Positions 13,006-25,729 of a DNA stretch of 64,000 nucleotides are shown in pieces. This DNA comes from Callaeas wilsoni (taxonomy: Eukaryota; Chordata; Aves; Passeriformes; Callaeidae), in NCBI GenBank assembly GCA_013398955.1, contig VWPU01002176.1, forward strand, positions 36,828 through 100,827, in the 5' to 3' direction. A program made the translations under genes and the position numbers. A model generated the notes under the pieces. That model worked only from the letters and a program-made list of their open reading frames with translations. It ran no database searches and had not been told where the DNA came from. Position 1 is the first letter of the stretch. Each line of letters begins with the position of its first letter.

Positions 13006-15334
13006 ATCCTCCTTCTCTTCTGGGGTTCCCACTGTCCAGACAGATCTTCATTATCTATGGCTGTACAATCAAAACCACTGTAAGTAACTGTAATCACAAG
13101 AACAATCTGTTTGAAAAAAAGACTGGAACAAAAGACAAAATGAATCACGATGTTTATCTAGACAGCGTTTACATATTTTGCCTTTTTTCTTTGTTTTTTT
13201 TATTTAAAGAACTTAAACTGTCATATCAATTTGACACACAACACTACATGGCCCAAAGATACATATCCATTTACAAGTTTTAGCAATAAAAAGTAAAACA
13301 TCCACATCTGTGCTCAAGCCCATAGAAACAATGCATTCTAATGTAAAGCAGGAAAAAAGTAAAATTTTGGAATAAGAATGAGAGTTCATTTTTTCATTCC
13401 CTTAAAACCTTTTAAAAATTCAGATTACTCTTCATTTATGTCCCTATTTGAATTGTTATCTCTATAGCCCTATAGAAGTGAGGATTTACAACCAAAATAA
13501 TTTGAAGCCAGCACTTTTTAAAATAAATTTCATTAAAAATAGAAAAAAGCATGCACATTTCTGCAGACAGGGTATAGAATCTCTAGCATGTGGCAGAAAA
13601 GGCTGGAAACCACACCAGGCATATAACCTGCTCACAGAAGGCTTAAAGACTTTGCTATTACTCATCTTGCTCATCCAAAAAATAGATGCAGATCAAAGAT
13701 TCACCTGGAAGAGAAATGGCAAGTATTTACTGAGATCTACAAATATTCATCTACTTGCACAATTTCCTACTAATTGAACAATCTGAAATAACTTGACAGG
13801 GAGACACACATTTAGCTACAAAAAAATGGTCGTATTACAAGTTAGCGTTTCTATAATTTCTCAGACTTCCATAAATTATTTCTTTAACTACACCAAGACT
13901 TTATAGCAAAGCCTCAAGTACATACATTTTTTCACTGGCAAATACAAGTGAAGGTGATCTCTGAAAAATACATGTATTTCTTGCAATATTTCCATGAGAC
14001 CAGGCTCCATCCTGTCATGCTGAAGAGTTACAATTACCTGAAAATAATTTTGATGTCATTTTTAAATAAAGAAAATAGTATCAAAATTTCTGAGTTAATT
14101 TAGGAAGAGAAAGAAAGATGAGCTCTCAGACCAAAACTACTTGTCTTTGACTCCAACTGGACATGTTTTCTCATACGGTTGTCTCTGTACATGTTAGTGG
14201 ATTTGAATCACATCTTTTCCACCTGTTGTACTTCTATACTTGAACTCATTTTGCACCAAAATGCTCTGGATATTGTGGCGTTTGGGGTTTTCACTTGTTT
14301 TGGGGTTTTTTGAGGTTGAGGTTTTGTTTTGAGGGGGAGTATTGCAGAGAAGAACTTGCTTTTTTAGATCTTAGGCCCCAGAGAAGGAAACAGATACAGC
14401 CCAAATAACTACATCCTATCAGCATATCATTTCAATTTGTTCCTACTGAAAAGGATGCAAAGGGTCAGTTTGCAATGCACTTCCAGCTACGACAAACACT
14501 TTATTTAAGCCACAACTTCACAAGAAAATATCACCATATAATACCTTAGGATACCTAACTGGAGTGACAACTTGCTGAAAAGGCACTGTTTTCAGTCTTT
14601 CTGTCAATTCGAATCTCTTAAAATGTGCAACTAATCTATATTCTAATGGCACCGAGTGAGGGATATCATGAAGAATGATATTTACTAACTACATAACTCT
14701 GCTGGCATCATGATATCCAAATAGTACCAGAATGTACACCCACATTATTTGGATTACACCTAAAAATTTAGTATTAAGATACCAAATTATGTTTGGTTCA
14801 AGTCAATGCAATTTATCCAGAAATACCTATTGCAAAACACTACAATTTAACCTAGAAAGCAGGATAAATCACTGGACTAAAATAATTGTGAATTTTCAGG
14901 TGTGGTCCTAAGCACCATCTATGACAAGTTACCATTTGTCAAGTCCTGCTAGGAGATGTATCCATTTTTCAGGCAAGAATCTACCAGGACTGCTTGTTAA
15001 CTGTGGCAACTCTGGTGGTCTAAGCAGGCAACATATCAACTTGCTTATTACTTAAATGGTTTCTGTTTTTAACAAATGGTTCTACTAACAAAAAAAAAAT
15101 AGATAAAATCAATCCATGTGTGTGTAGTTAAAGACATTTTCCTAACGGTGGAAGTTCAATACTTGAGAAGCAGAGATATCCTGAAGTTAGCATGGTAACA
15201 CAAGAAGAGATAAAGTCAGACAGCCCTTCAAAGGGCCCAAATCTTTCTTTGAGAATATATATTATGAAGTTATACAGATTGAAGCTAAGAATCAGGTCTG
15301 TGTGCAGTTCTTGATCAGATGCTTAAGTCTTTAT

Positions 15335-15391
15335 ACTTTGGTCAAGCCCATTTACTTACTTCACAAAAGTAAGTAAACCAAGACTCAAAGT
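15335..15391. repeat. Inverted repeat forming a strong hairpin
   Basis: A perfect 11-bp stem TTTACTTACTT (15351-15361) pairs with AAGTAAGTAAA (15367-15377) around a 5-base loop. The arms continue outward with ACTTTGGTC (15335-15343) pairing with GAC-T-CAAAGT (15382-15391) across an internal loop and a one-base bulge. About 20 base pairs lie in 57 nt. Confidence 0.7.
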
Positions 15392-18300
15392 GATTTATTA
15401 CTGTTACCTACATCAATGAGATGGATGCTGCGAGGCTAATGTTGCTTCTACACTTGAAAATCCAGGGATGAAAGGCACAGTGTAAGTCCAAAGTAGTAGT
15501 AGCATAATTAAGTGTTCAATGTAAAAGCTATCCTGGTCTTTGAAAAGCTATCTGTTGCTTTGAAACGTGTGAATATCAACTCATGTCTGTATTAACTGGC
15601 TCTGCACAGTTATCCCACACCACCATAAAAATTCCAGATGCGATACAGTACTTATATTTAGAAACACTACCTTTTGTCGAGATAATGGTATTTCCAATTT
15701 TGGGAGGAAAAATTACTTTGATATAACATTTAATAGGACTGCTTACATGAAGAGAGTGATTATGTATGAAGGTACACACATAATTGTCTAACTCATTCAT
15801 GTGAGCAGAATGAACTGCAATTTAAATACAAAGCTTGTCAGCTGGTGCTGAGTGAAGATGGGAGCAGCTGCCTACTTTTGAAGTTAGCACAAATCAAGTG
15901 TCAGGATTGGTCTCTGCGTCTCTGTTTTCTGATGTCCTTTTTTTAGTGATGCTATTTAAAGAGCATTAAAATGTTTTGAGGGGAGAAGGAGGGAAACATT
16001 AAACTTTTTCTGTAAATCCTTAGACACTATAAAAAACTTCAGACACCTAATTTCACACAAAATCCCAGATATTTAGTTATTTCTTATATATATTAAAAAA
16101 ACACCAACCCTTTCAATTCCTAAAAAAATACTGTAAGACACTCTAGCTAGTGGTTCTATTTCTAAAACTGCATCACAGATATTACATCTTGGCTTGACTG
16201 TAACAAATTTCTCCTCATAAAATTCAAGATGGCCTTCTTCCAAAACTAGATTTTTTTTAAAAAAATCAAGTTCTTAATAAATCTAGCACCTGAAAGCTCT
16301 CTGTCAAATTCCAGTATTTTATTAGTAGTATTAAAAACACAGAGTGAACTGTTATTATAAATAAGTTCTATATGTATATTCTTTGAGAAATATTCTTATT
16401 AAATATGGGGGTAAAAAACTTACTCCTGGAAAAAAAAAACCGCTTCTAAATTATTAGATTATGAGATTGTTCTTTTTAAATATATTCTTCCAAGAAATGA
16501 TGAATGTATGATAACAGTTTGGTAAGTCATGAATTCCATAGACACTAATACCATTCTATTAAATAAATGAAATGTGTAAGAAAGAAATCTGGTATCTTAA
16601 AGCTATGATATATTAAGACGGCATCATCTTTCAGGTAAGCTATTTAAATCTTTTAACATGACAAATAGCAAAAGTTCTTTTAATGTTAATAATGAAATGA
16701 TGAAGACTCCTAGGTAAAAAAGACTACAACTCCTGGGCTTTAAAAAATGATGTCAATTAGTAAGAAACACCAAGAGCTAAATCCACAAAATTAGTTCCAG
16801 GTACCAACATCAGATGTCACTGATATCCTCAAATTTTCCATTCAACTGCAACCTAATCCTTTACACAACTAAAACCTCCACAACAAGGGCATTTATGTAC
16901 AAGACCACCTAAGTTCTAACATTCAGACACTTGCACCCACACTAATGCCTTATAAAATGAAGAAACTTCCTCCCCAAACAGTTTGGGGCAAAATATAGCT
17001 AGGTGTAAGATTGCTCTGTTTCAAGGATGCAGTCATTTTCACATTGCCATTTTCAAAAAGTTATTTAAATTTAGATGCTCTTTATCCCAGGAGGTTGTCC
17101 TAACTACCAGGCTGCTTCTGAGCTAAACTTCTCCTTTCCTACAAACTACTTTACTCTTTAAGACCAACCAAATACTCAGTATAAGTAATGGGGAAAAGGA
17201 GAAGGGAGTCACCAATGGCACTGCGATGTCAGAAAGCAGGATTAAAACCACTCTGCAGCCACAGGTACGTTTTCCTGAGAAGTAGAACTTTTTCAAAACT
17301 GAACATGACAACGACTTAGATCCCAAACCATTGAGTGTGTGAGTAGAACCTTGTCTTGGCACACACAGCGTGTCTCTTTCAAGATACAGGCGTATCTATA
17401 AAAAGTCTTCAATGGCAATGTCCTATTTATCTTGTGAGTAAATCTAAGAAGCCACCTCTCCTGTTAAGAAAACTTTTGTTTAGCTTTCTCTTGTTTCTCT
17501 TAACAAAAGCCTGGCTATCCAAATACCAAAAGAAAGTATACCAGTAAGAAGGCAAAGGAGGGAGAGTTACCCAATTATCTGCGGGGAGAGAAGACAAACT
17601 GTGCTGCTGGCCTCAGCATTTCCTACTGTTTTTCTTCATTCACTCCCTGCCAGGTTGGAAATTCCTAGGAAACACGGGGACCTGGGCACCAACTCAAGAC
17701 TTGTGAGAAGTTAAATCCATAAAATTATGGGATTTCCAGAAAAAGTCCTGTAGGTGCAAACTGCAAAGCTTAGTCATTCTCAGCTGGCACTTCAACTTTG
17801 TAGGCACCACATTCCCTGTGATACATCGTGCAATGACAATCCTGCCTTAATTCATGTCAGAGTCATCCCATCTTTGGAAAAGCTGAGGAGCATGGACCCA
17901 CCCAATCTTGTACACTACACACTAAAATATCAATCCTAGATCTGCTTCATTTCTGCTAGTTCATTTGTGGTTTATTTACTCCATATCAATCCATGATCAC
18001 AAATTCTACCTCACCTTCACATTTCAGGAAAGAAGCATAGATCCTGGAAGTATACTGTAAATATGTTTTAGCAATAGACAACTACTTTAACTGCAACGCC
18101 TCCCATCATAACTCTCACACAAAAAATAAAAACAATTATTGCTAAAACCAAGTGGCAGGGAGATTACTTTATCTTTTCAGGTATTCTGGAGACTAAATGT
18201 AAAGATGAGATCATAACCCAAAATATTGAAACAGAAGAATTGATTTCTTGCTAGTACAAAAGATATCAGGATCACAATGCAATAACAACACCACAACAAA

Positions 18301-21300
18301 TAAAGCTCTAAGTTACACCACGTTTGCCGTAAAAAAAAGTTACTTGAAGCACACAAAACAGGTACCATGCACCTCTCTTTCAGCATCCTAAGAAGCTTAA
18401 AATCTCAAGCTCAGACAAAGAAACCAATGAGGAAAGAGAAAAAGGTCATAAAAGTTTTACAGAGAGAAAAGGAAATTAATTAATTTGTAAGCAAGCAAAA
18501 TAAATTAATCTGGAAACATTGTGTTCTTTGCTCTTCTGGAAACAGTCCTACATGTTAGACCATAAATAATCTGAAACAGATAACCAGTGATATGAAACAA
18601 ACATATCACAGTTCAAAAGCACTTGGGGAAGAACACAATACATTTGCATGTCTCAGTGAAATCTCCTGAAGGATGAAAGTAGAATGCTCTAGATATAAAT
18701 GAATAGGTGAAGTTGTGTTGTTTTATGTTCTAGGGTTTTTTTTCCTCATTACAGAAATTGCCAGATCTAGAGCTTACTAAGAACAGCCTGAAAACGATCA
18801 GAAAATCTACAGTGGCACATACTGCATTACTTACGAGGGAGATTTTAAAAGTAAGAGGCCAGTAAATATGAAAACCACTGCATTTTTTTATGGTTATAAT
18901 GTCAATTTAAATTATTTGGTTGGTTTTGCTAATATATAAGAGGCATAGCAGAAAAGTATAGAAGTATATATTATTCTTCTTTGGCAGAATAATTCTACTA
19001 AATTCTAAGCTTTTTTTATATTAGTAAAGCCTTTCTTTCCACTTTTACCCTCTTTTTCACTACTGAAGTACTCCAGAAGGTTTTCATTTCTGCACTGCTC
19101 TGAGTAAAATGCATTCTTCTTTGTTAATGATGTTTCCTCTGTCAAAAACAGGAGCTTGATGAATGGGTTGAAAAGCCACCTAACTTCACTGTTGCTGCTG
19201 AGACACTAACTTTAGCTATGTCAAAAGCCATTCTATATAGCTTTTCATAGTAATATTCAATGAAAGAACTGTTCCACCTACTAAACTGATTATTATTTTG
19301 GGAAGGTAGAAGTTCATTTATTCAACAACAGAATTAAAATATGACAAACCAGAGCACTTAAGACAGTGATGCTGTAACTTACATCCAGATCAAAAATGAA
19401 TAGCCATTAAAGAAAGAAATGTTGGTGAAGACTTTTTAAAAGCTCAAGAAATACATTTGTGTTCTTCTGTTACATTATTAACAAGAGCAATAAGAATGAA
19501 GTCACAATAACATAAATAATTTAGTTTTTTCTGTAACCTAGTTTGTGGCTTAGCAGGATGAAACTAAAAAAGAAAAAAAAATAGTTTATAATCCAAAACA
19601 TTTCATATGTGAATTAACTGAATTTCTTTTAGAAGGCATTTCACATTAAGTATGATTAAATATAATTTCATATTAAATATGGTAACATAATAATTATTAA
19701 AATTACTACATTTTTCTTATAATTACAAAAAAATATGTTTACAAGACCTTTCTAAATGCTTAGCTTGCGAAAATACTGAGTCAGAATCAGTTTACACAGC
19801 TGAATAATCCCCTACCAGATGTTATCAATACAGTCTTTAAAATATCCACTGAAGTACGTTTTCCAAAAGCCTTGGTAGCCTTTCACTAATTCAGACAATA
19901 GAAAAAGGCTTCCTAGTTTTCAAACTAAACTCATCACTCCAAATGAAGCTGCTGGAGAGAAATGAAAAAAACAATTAGTTGCTAATAACTCTGTAACATT
20001 CTTCTGTTACTGTCCAGTCCTCTCTCCTCTAGAAAAAGCAAACCCAACTATTTCAAGATTTTCGGGAGCTACATTTCCTAATAGTACTCATTTATAGTTC
20101 TTTTCAAGGCTTGTTTTTCTTTAAAGTTTCTATAAAGTTTCTATAATTCTATAACCATCCATTAAAAAGTTTCCCAAAGTAGACACAGATAAGCACCAAA
20201 CAGAAGATGATCCAGCCTTATTACAGCAGGAGTTTTAGAAGGTCAGAAAGACTATATGCCTTTTCTGCAACAGAACTATGACTTAACATTTATCCTGTGA
20301 CCTCCAAAACCCCTCACAAGTTGTATTTTGCCATGCTACGTTGTCTACGCTTTCTGAATTAATTTCTACTTCTCAACACCAGTCTTCATTGTATTTTATG
20401 AGTGGATTTCTGTCACCTATCTACACTACAGACACCATGAGCCCAAATTTCAGCCAAGGTGCCTGCATCATCCACTCACTGACCACCTGCCCCAACCCCG
20501 TATGTTACAAAGGTAGGCTAGCTTCAGTACCTGGGTAGTTAGAGCCTAAGTAGATCTGCACTTGTGGCACCTTCTCAGCCTAACAATGAATTGGCTGTTA
20601 AGTGTTCCCAAAAGAGCAGTCTCAGCTAGGAAGATAGCTGGTAATGATTTATCTAATTCTATTTCCTTGTATCATTTCTGAGAACACAGCAGAAAACAGA
20701 ATAACAAATAGCAAAAGATACACAGGTCATATTCATTGCCCAACATTTATTCTGAAGGCTAGACTCCCTGTCCCATTTCCACACAACACACACTTAAAAG
20801 TAAGGCATAAACCAATGACTTTGCATCGGTTTCCTGGAGTGCAACATGGCATTGCTCTGTTAAGACAAACGTGAAAAACGTTAATCTGCATCACCCTGGG
20901 GAGAAAAACTTAGCAGCAACACAGGCCCTCTGCAGCCTTACCCTCATTCTGACCACCCCACTGAGCTTCAAGCAGAAATACACACTTACATACACGCAGC
21001 AGCAGACTCGAGCTACCAAACTCATTTGAAATATTTGAGTTTCATGATTTATTTTAAATATATGTCACCATCATTTAGATAGATGGTGGCAAAGACAGCT
21101 CAATCAAAGCGGTAGGGGATAACTCATTTGTCTTGGCTTCCATCTCCTTAAAGGCATTTAAAGCGTCAGAAGGAAGCTTTTATGACATGATCCTTCCAGC
21201 CTTGCCCTTTTCATCTGGATCTCTGAGAACAGACTTCTCAAATACACGTAGAAAATAGTTTCAGTCAGTTACCTAATTCAAAGTACAGGCTGGCAGAAGT

Positions 21301-24300
21301 GGTGGCTCAGGAGACAGGAGCAAGGAAAGCTAAATTTAGAGAGCTGTATAAAGAACTTTTTTGCTGTCAGGATACCACTAGACTTCCAGAAAGGTGGCAG
21401 GTATATTACCCCCTGGAGTAGGCAAAATGAAGTGGGAAGCCATGAAGACAGAAGAAAAGTTTAAAAAATTACCTTTTTTTTTTTTAACCTTCTGCCCCAC
21501 CCCCTTCTAACTATGCTGTTCCTACAGTGATAATTACAACAATCTCCTTTATTCTCCACCTCTCTATAGAATTCAGGACATTTTTCTCCAAAAATCAAAT
21601 TTTAGAATGCTCCACTGAAAAAAAGGGCAGTTTTAAAGATATGCTTTATTAAAGATAAATTTTCAGCACAAAAAATAAACTAACAGAAGATCAACACAAT
21701 TCATCAGACAATTAAATACTACTGTAATCAGAGCTACCTTCTCACCAAACATTTCAAACAACTACACAACAATAAAACTTTTCTTAGAAATCAGGTAGAT
21801 GTTTACCTGAACATGAAGAGACAACATAGTTTTACATTAATGCATCTAATTAATAGAATTGGCAATACAGAGAACAATTGTATTATTTTAGAGCAGAACA
21901 TCAGTTACTACCTATTAGACCTTTTCCACAGGCAAAAATACAGACTAAAAGAATAGGAACATTGAATGAGGAACATAGTTCTGAGGAATACGCTTTGGCC
22001 TACAAATTCTAGAACTAAAATACTTTGTAATCTAAAAGAAATAAAAAGAAGTAATTCACTAAGAAAACAGCTTCTGTTAAGTTATCAGGCAACCTGATTG
22101 TACTAACTCATAAAATATTTTCTGAGAGTATTTTTTAAATTTCATCCAGTTTGTGAATTTTGGATTCATTTACCAATTAAATGCCCAATTTAACCAAAGC
22201 AATCAGAATCAAATAGTGTAAGAGTTACTAGTATTTTCAGCAGTTTTGAAATGCAAGAAATTACCCATACTAATTCCATCTTCTGCATTTGCATACATTT
22301 TTTAAAATGTTGCTGCTTACTGTTTCCTTATTGCACATTACATATAATTTTGGGTACATGGCTTAAAACCTTTTGAAAACTTTTCATATTAAATTATATA
22401 TTTGGATGATAGAGGCATTAAAGCACATAATGCAGAAAAAAACATACAAAATGCTTCTGGAGGTCCAAGTCATTAGAGGAAGCATAATAATTTTATCATT
22501 CAAATACTTGGAATCTTTTATGAAAGATTTAACAATGCTTGAATAAAAATTCTCCTAATATCTACTGCCAAAGTAAAAAGTATTCAAGATGGGGAGACTC
22601 TTGCTAAATCATAAAAAGTATACCCAGAAATTAAGTGCCATATGTATTCTCGATTCACAAATTTCTACTTGTAGTTTTACTGGTCTCGTCTATTTCCTAT
22701 CTCTTACGAAAAATCCCTCATCCTATGATAAGCTCATTTATTTCAGTCACTCTGTTCTTGGTGTCCACAACCTTTCTCTTCCCACTTTCTAGAAGCATCC
22801 TTGCTTCCTCAGGAGTGGAAATGTTAGTGTGCTTCTTTGCTTTCTACTTGGAACTCCCATCCTCTGGAGAGCGGCAGGCACTTTGGTTCTGTTCAGCAAT
22901 TTCCTGAGAATGTGCAGAACAAGCCTGACCCAATTCTATAGGTGTTGCCAAAGCTTAACAAAAGACTTGGCAAGGTAACAGGTCCAACTGAAGATAGTAG
23001 AACATACTGTGTCAAGAAAAATTCTTATTTCAGTTATTTCACTCTCAAATTTCACTCTCTGCACTATACTCAGAGCTCTCCATTCTATGCTGAATCATTT
23101 ATCACAACCACAAAAGCTATAATTTTTAGGGCAAAGTCCACTATGGATGTGGAAATTTCTTAAATTATATGGCAAGGTTACAGCAGCACACTTACATTTT
23201 ATGAAGAAGTAAGGTGAAATCACTATATTTAATAAAAAACTAAATATACTGGGGACTTTTTAAAAAACAGTAGCATCCTAAGAAGGTTCTATTCACTTGA
23301 CTTTACTGCACTAAAAAAAAGGATGAAAGAATTTTTATCCAGACTACAGGGTCTCTTATCACACTCTTAACATAGTTTAACACAGTTGGCCATAGTCCAT
23401 TTGGTTCACATTCAACTGGAGAAGAAAAGTAAGTTGGCAAACCGGGTGAAATCTCCAGGCAACATCGAAAAAGAGGGCCACTTGTTTGAAATGAGAGCCT
23501 AGTCTAAGAACAGATAAGGAGCCTGCTTCACAGCCAAAGATCCAGTTAGCAAGGTACCAGCAGAAACCACCTTAACCTGAGATGTGAATGATGCGATTGA
23601 TGTGTCTATGTGACCCATATGTGACAGCATTGTGCCAAAATTTACAGTAGCTCTCTTTGATCTCCCAATAAGAAATATGGGTATTAAGTTAAAACTGCAA
23701 AGCTTTCATAATACAGGAATTATCTTTCTTTACTCAAGTATCAATAATGGTCTTCAGCTGAAAAACAAAGCATTTGTCATTAGGGTCCTTGTATCCTCAA
23801 ATTTACCAATATTGTCTTGGTGCTACAAAACAAGATCTTCAGGGGCAAACCAATGAAGTTACCTTTCCAGAGGGTTTTTCAGTTTGATTTTTCTTTCTTT
23901 GGTGCATTGAAGAGAGCAGGTGGCAGGGAAAAGGAGAGCATGAGAGAAAGATAAAACTGTGCCTCGGTAGTGAATATTTAGAGTTACATAGTATTTATGT
24001 TCATTTTCTAGGTGCATTGTGTTTTGGAGGCAATAGGTGTTACTCTGGAGTATCACACCAAACAAGGCTTTTGTCATTTAAAGATTTTTCACATTAAAAA
24101 AATAATAAAAAGACATGGAAAACATATGAGAAAGTGCAACGTCTGAACTTCCTCTGGCCAACACTGTATTTTACTAATACAAACAAATATATCACTCTTG
24201 GATTATGTCATACTAAAGTTTTATAGGAATGCAAGATAACAGTAAAGCTTTCTAAAGAAGAAAAAGACAACAGTGGCACATTGAGTTTCCCAATTAACAA

Positions 24301-25315
24301 TAATGTCAAGATACATTGGCAGTAAAAGTTTAATAAAAATTGGATTGCAGCTATTTCCTGAGGCTTATGAGGTATCTGCAGCATTGCACCACAGCATAGC
24401 ATATCAGAACACAGTGAGAATGTTTACCCTGTCAATCACTTGTCAATCTACCCAGCTTTCTACAAATACCCCTTGTATTTGGAAGCAGTTTCACAAACCT
24501 CAGTAATTAAAAATTTTAACACAATAATAGACACATTTAGCAAATCTACTAAACTAAAGCAACTAGCATGCACAAGGAACAAAATGTAATGTCATGGTTA
24601 CCTTATTAGTTAGACATAAAAATCGCATATAGCTATTTAAAATACATGTTTATTTTTCAGGTACTATTTTCATTTGTCTTGGGGGATTTTTATAGTATTT
24701 TATTAACAAACATAGGTGTATGTGAGACTTCAGAGTGAGAAGGTAATTTGTTTTTCTCCTCCACTGCATGCTTCCCATAGAAGAAATAAGAAAACATTGT
24801 CTTTTACACAAAGCATCTTGGATTCATTTTTAGTAAAGAAAGCTAGACTAACTAGATTTTTCATTAAGAATGCAGAAGAGAATTTTCAGGAGAAAATGTC
24901 ACCTTCTCCAGAACAGACAGAAATCTAGACATGACAATGTCTATCAGCTGAGCTCACAGTAAAAGTCACCAACAAGTAACGTCATGCTGAGGTTCAGGAC
25001 AGTGATGAAAAGCAATATACTGAAGATATTGAGAAGACAAAAAACTTTCACTGCACCCAAGAATTTGACAAATTTGATAACAGAAGTATGGAAGAACCAT
25101 GACTAAACATGATATTCCCTGGGATCTGACAAGTTATACAAGAAGAACAAGCATCATCAGAAATTATTGCTGATATCTTGTCCATTAAATGATCCTCTAT
25201 TTCTTTGCACACAATTTTTTCTTTCACTGATCCATGACATGTAAAAAGGAGATTTGACCAGTATAAAGCGCTTCCTGACTGCCCAGGAAAGTTAATCTGG
25301 AACTCTGTCAAATTA

Positions 25316-25528
25316 CAGGTTTGATTGCAATATGCAGTCAGAGTCTGTATTGGTGAGGAAATAAAAATTTCCGTACTGACTTACCCCATCCTGTGACTCT
25401 GGGTTCAGGTTTGGCAAGCTTACATTTCCCGAAGAAACAAAACCTCCTGGAACTCTAGCAGCTGGCCAAACAAAATATCGGTCCACACAAGCCGGAGAAA
25501 CAGCAGCATCTTTTTCCCCAATATAAAT
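25316..25528 (-). other. Exon-like open segment with consensus splice donor (unassigned)
   Basis: On the minus strand a 71-codon stop-free frame runs between TAG (25529-25531) and TAA (25313-25315). It includes DAAVSPACVDRYFVWPA and GGFVSSGNVSLPNLN. The local base composition is clearly richer in GC than the flanks (roughly half GC at 25390-25520), with several CpGs. Inside it is a consensus donor GG|GTAAGT (exon edge at 25385). A second, overlapping frame (down to 25048) reads on for about 88 codons. No good acceptor tract is visible and no family is recognised. It might be a lncRNA or alternative exon, a decayed gene fragment, or chance. Confidence 0.25.
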
Positions 25529-25689
25529 CTAATGATGATTTTGTAAGTAATAGCCATCTTAATTCAGACATGCAAGGTAACTTCTTAATCTTAGACCTAA
25601 AGCACATTTCTGGGAATTATAATCTGCATTTTCAAGTGACTGTGTACAAAAAGGAAGTTATATAATTTATCAGATTTCTTGGTCCTGAT

Positions 25690-25729
25690 TCACGATGCAG
25701 CTTCACTGTTTGGTGAAGTTGCATCATGA
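25690..25729. repeat. Inverted repeat, 13-bp stem with one wobble
   Basis: GATGCAGCTTCAC (25694-25706) and GTGAAGTTGCATC (25713-25725) pair around the loop TGTTTG, with one mismatch that is a G-U wobble in RNA. After a single mismatch, TCA/TGA extend the stem. Confidence 0.65.
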
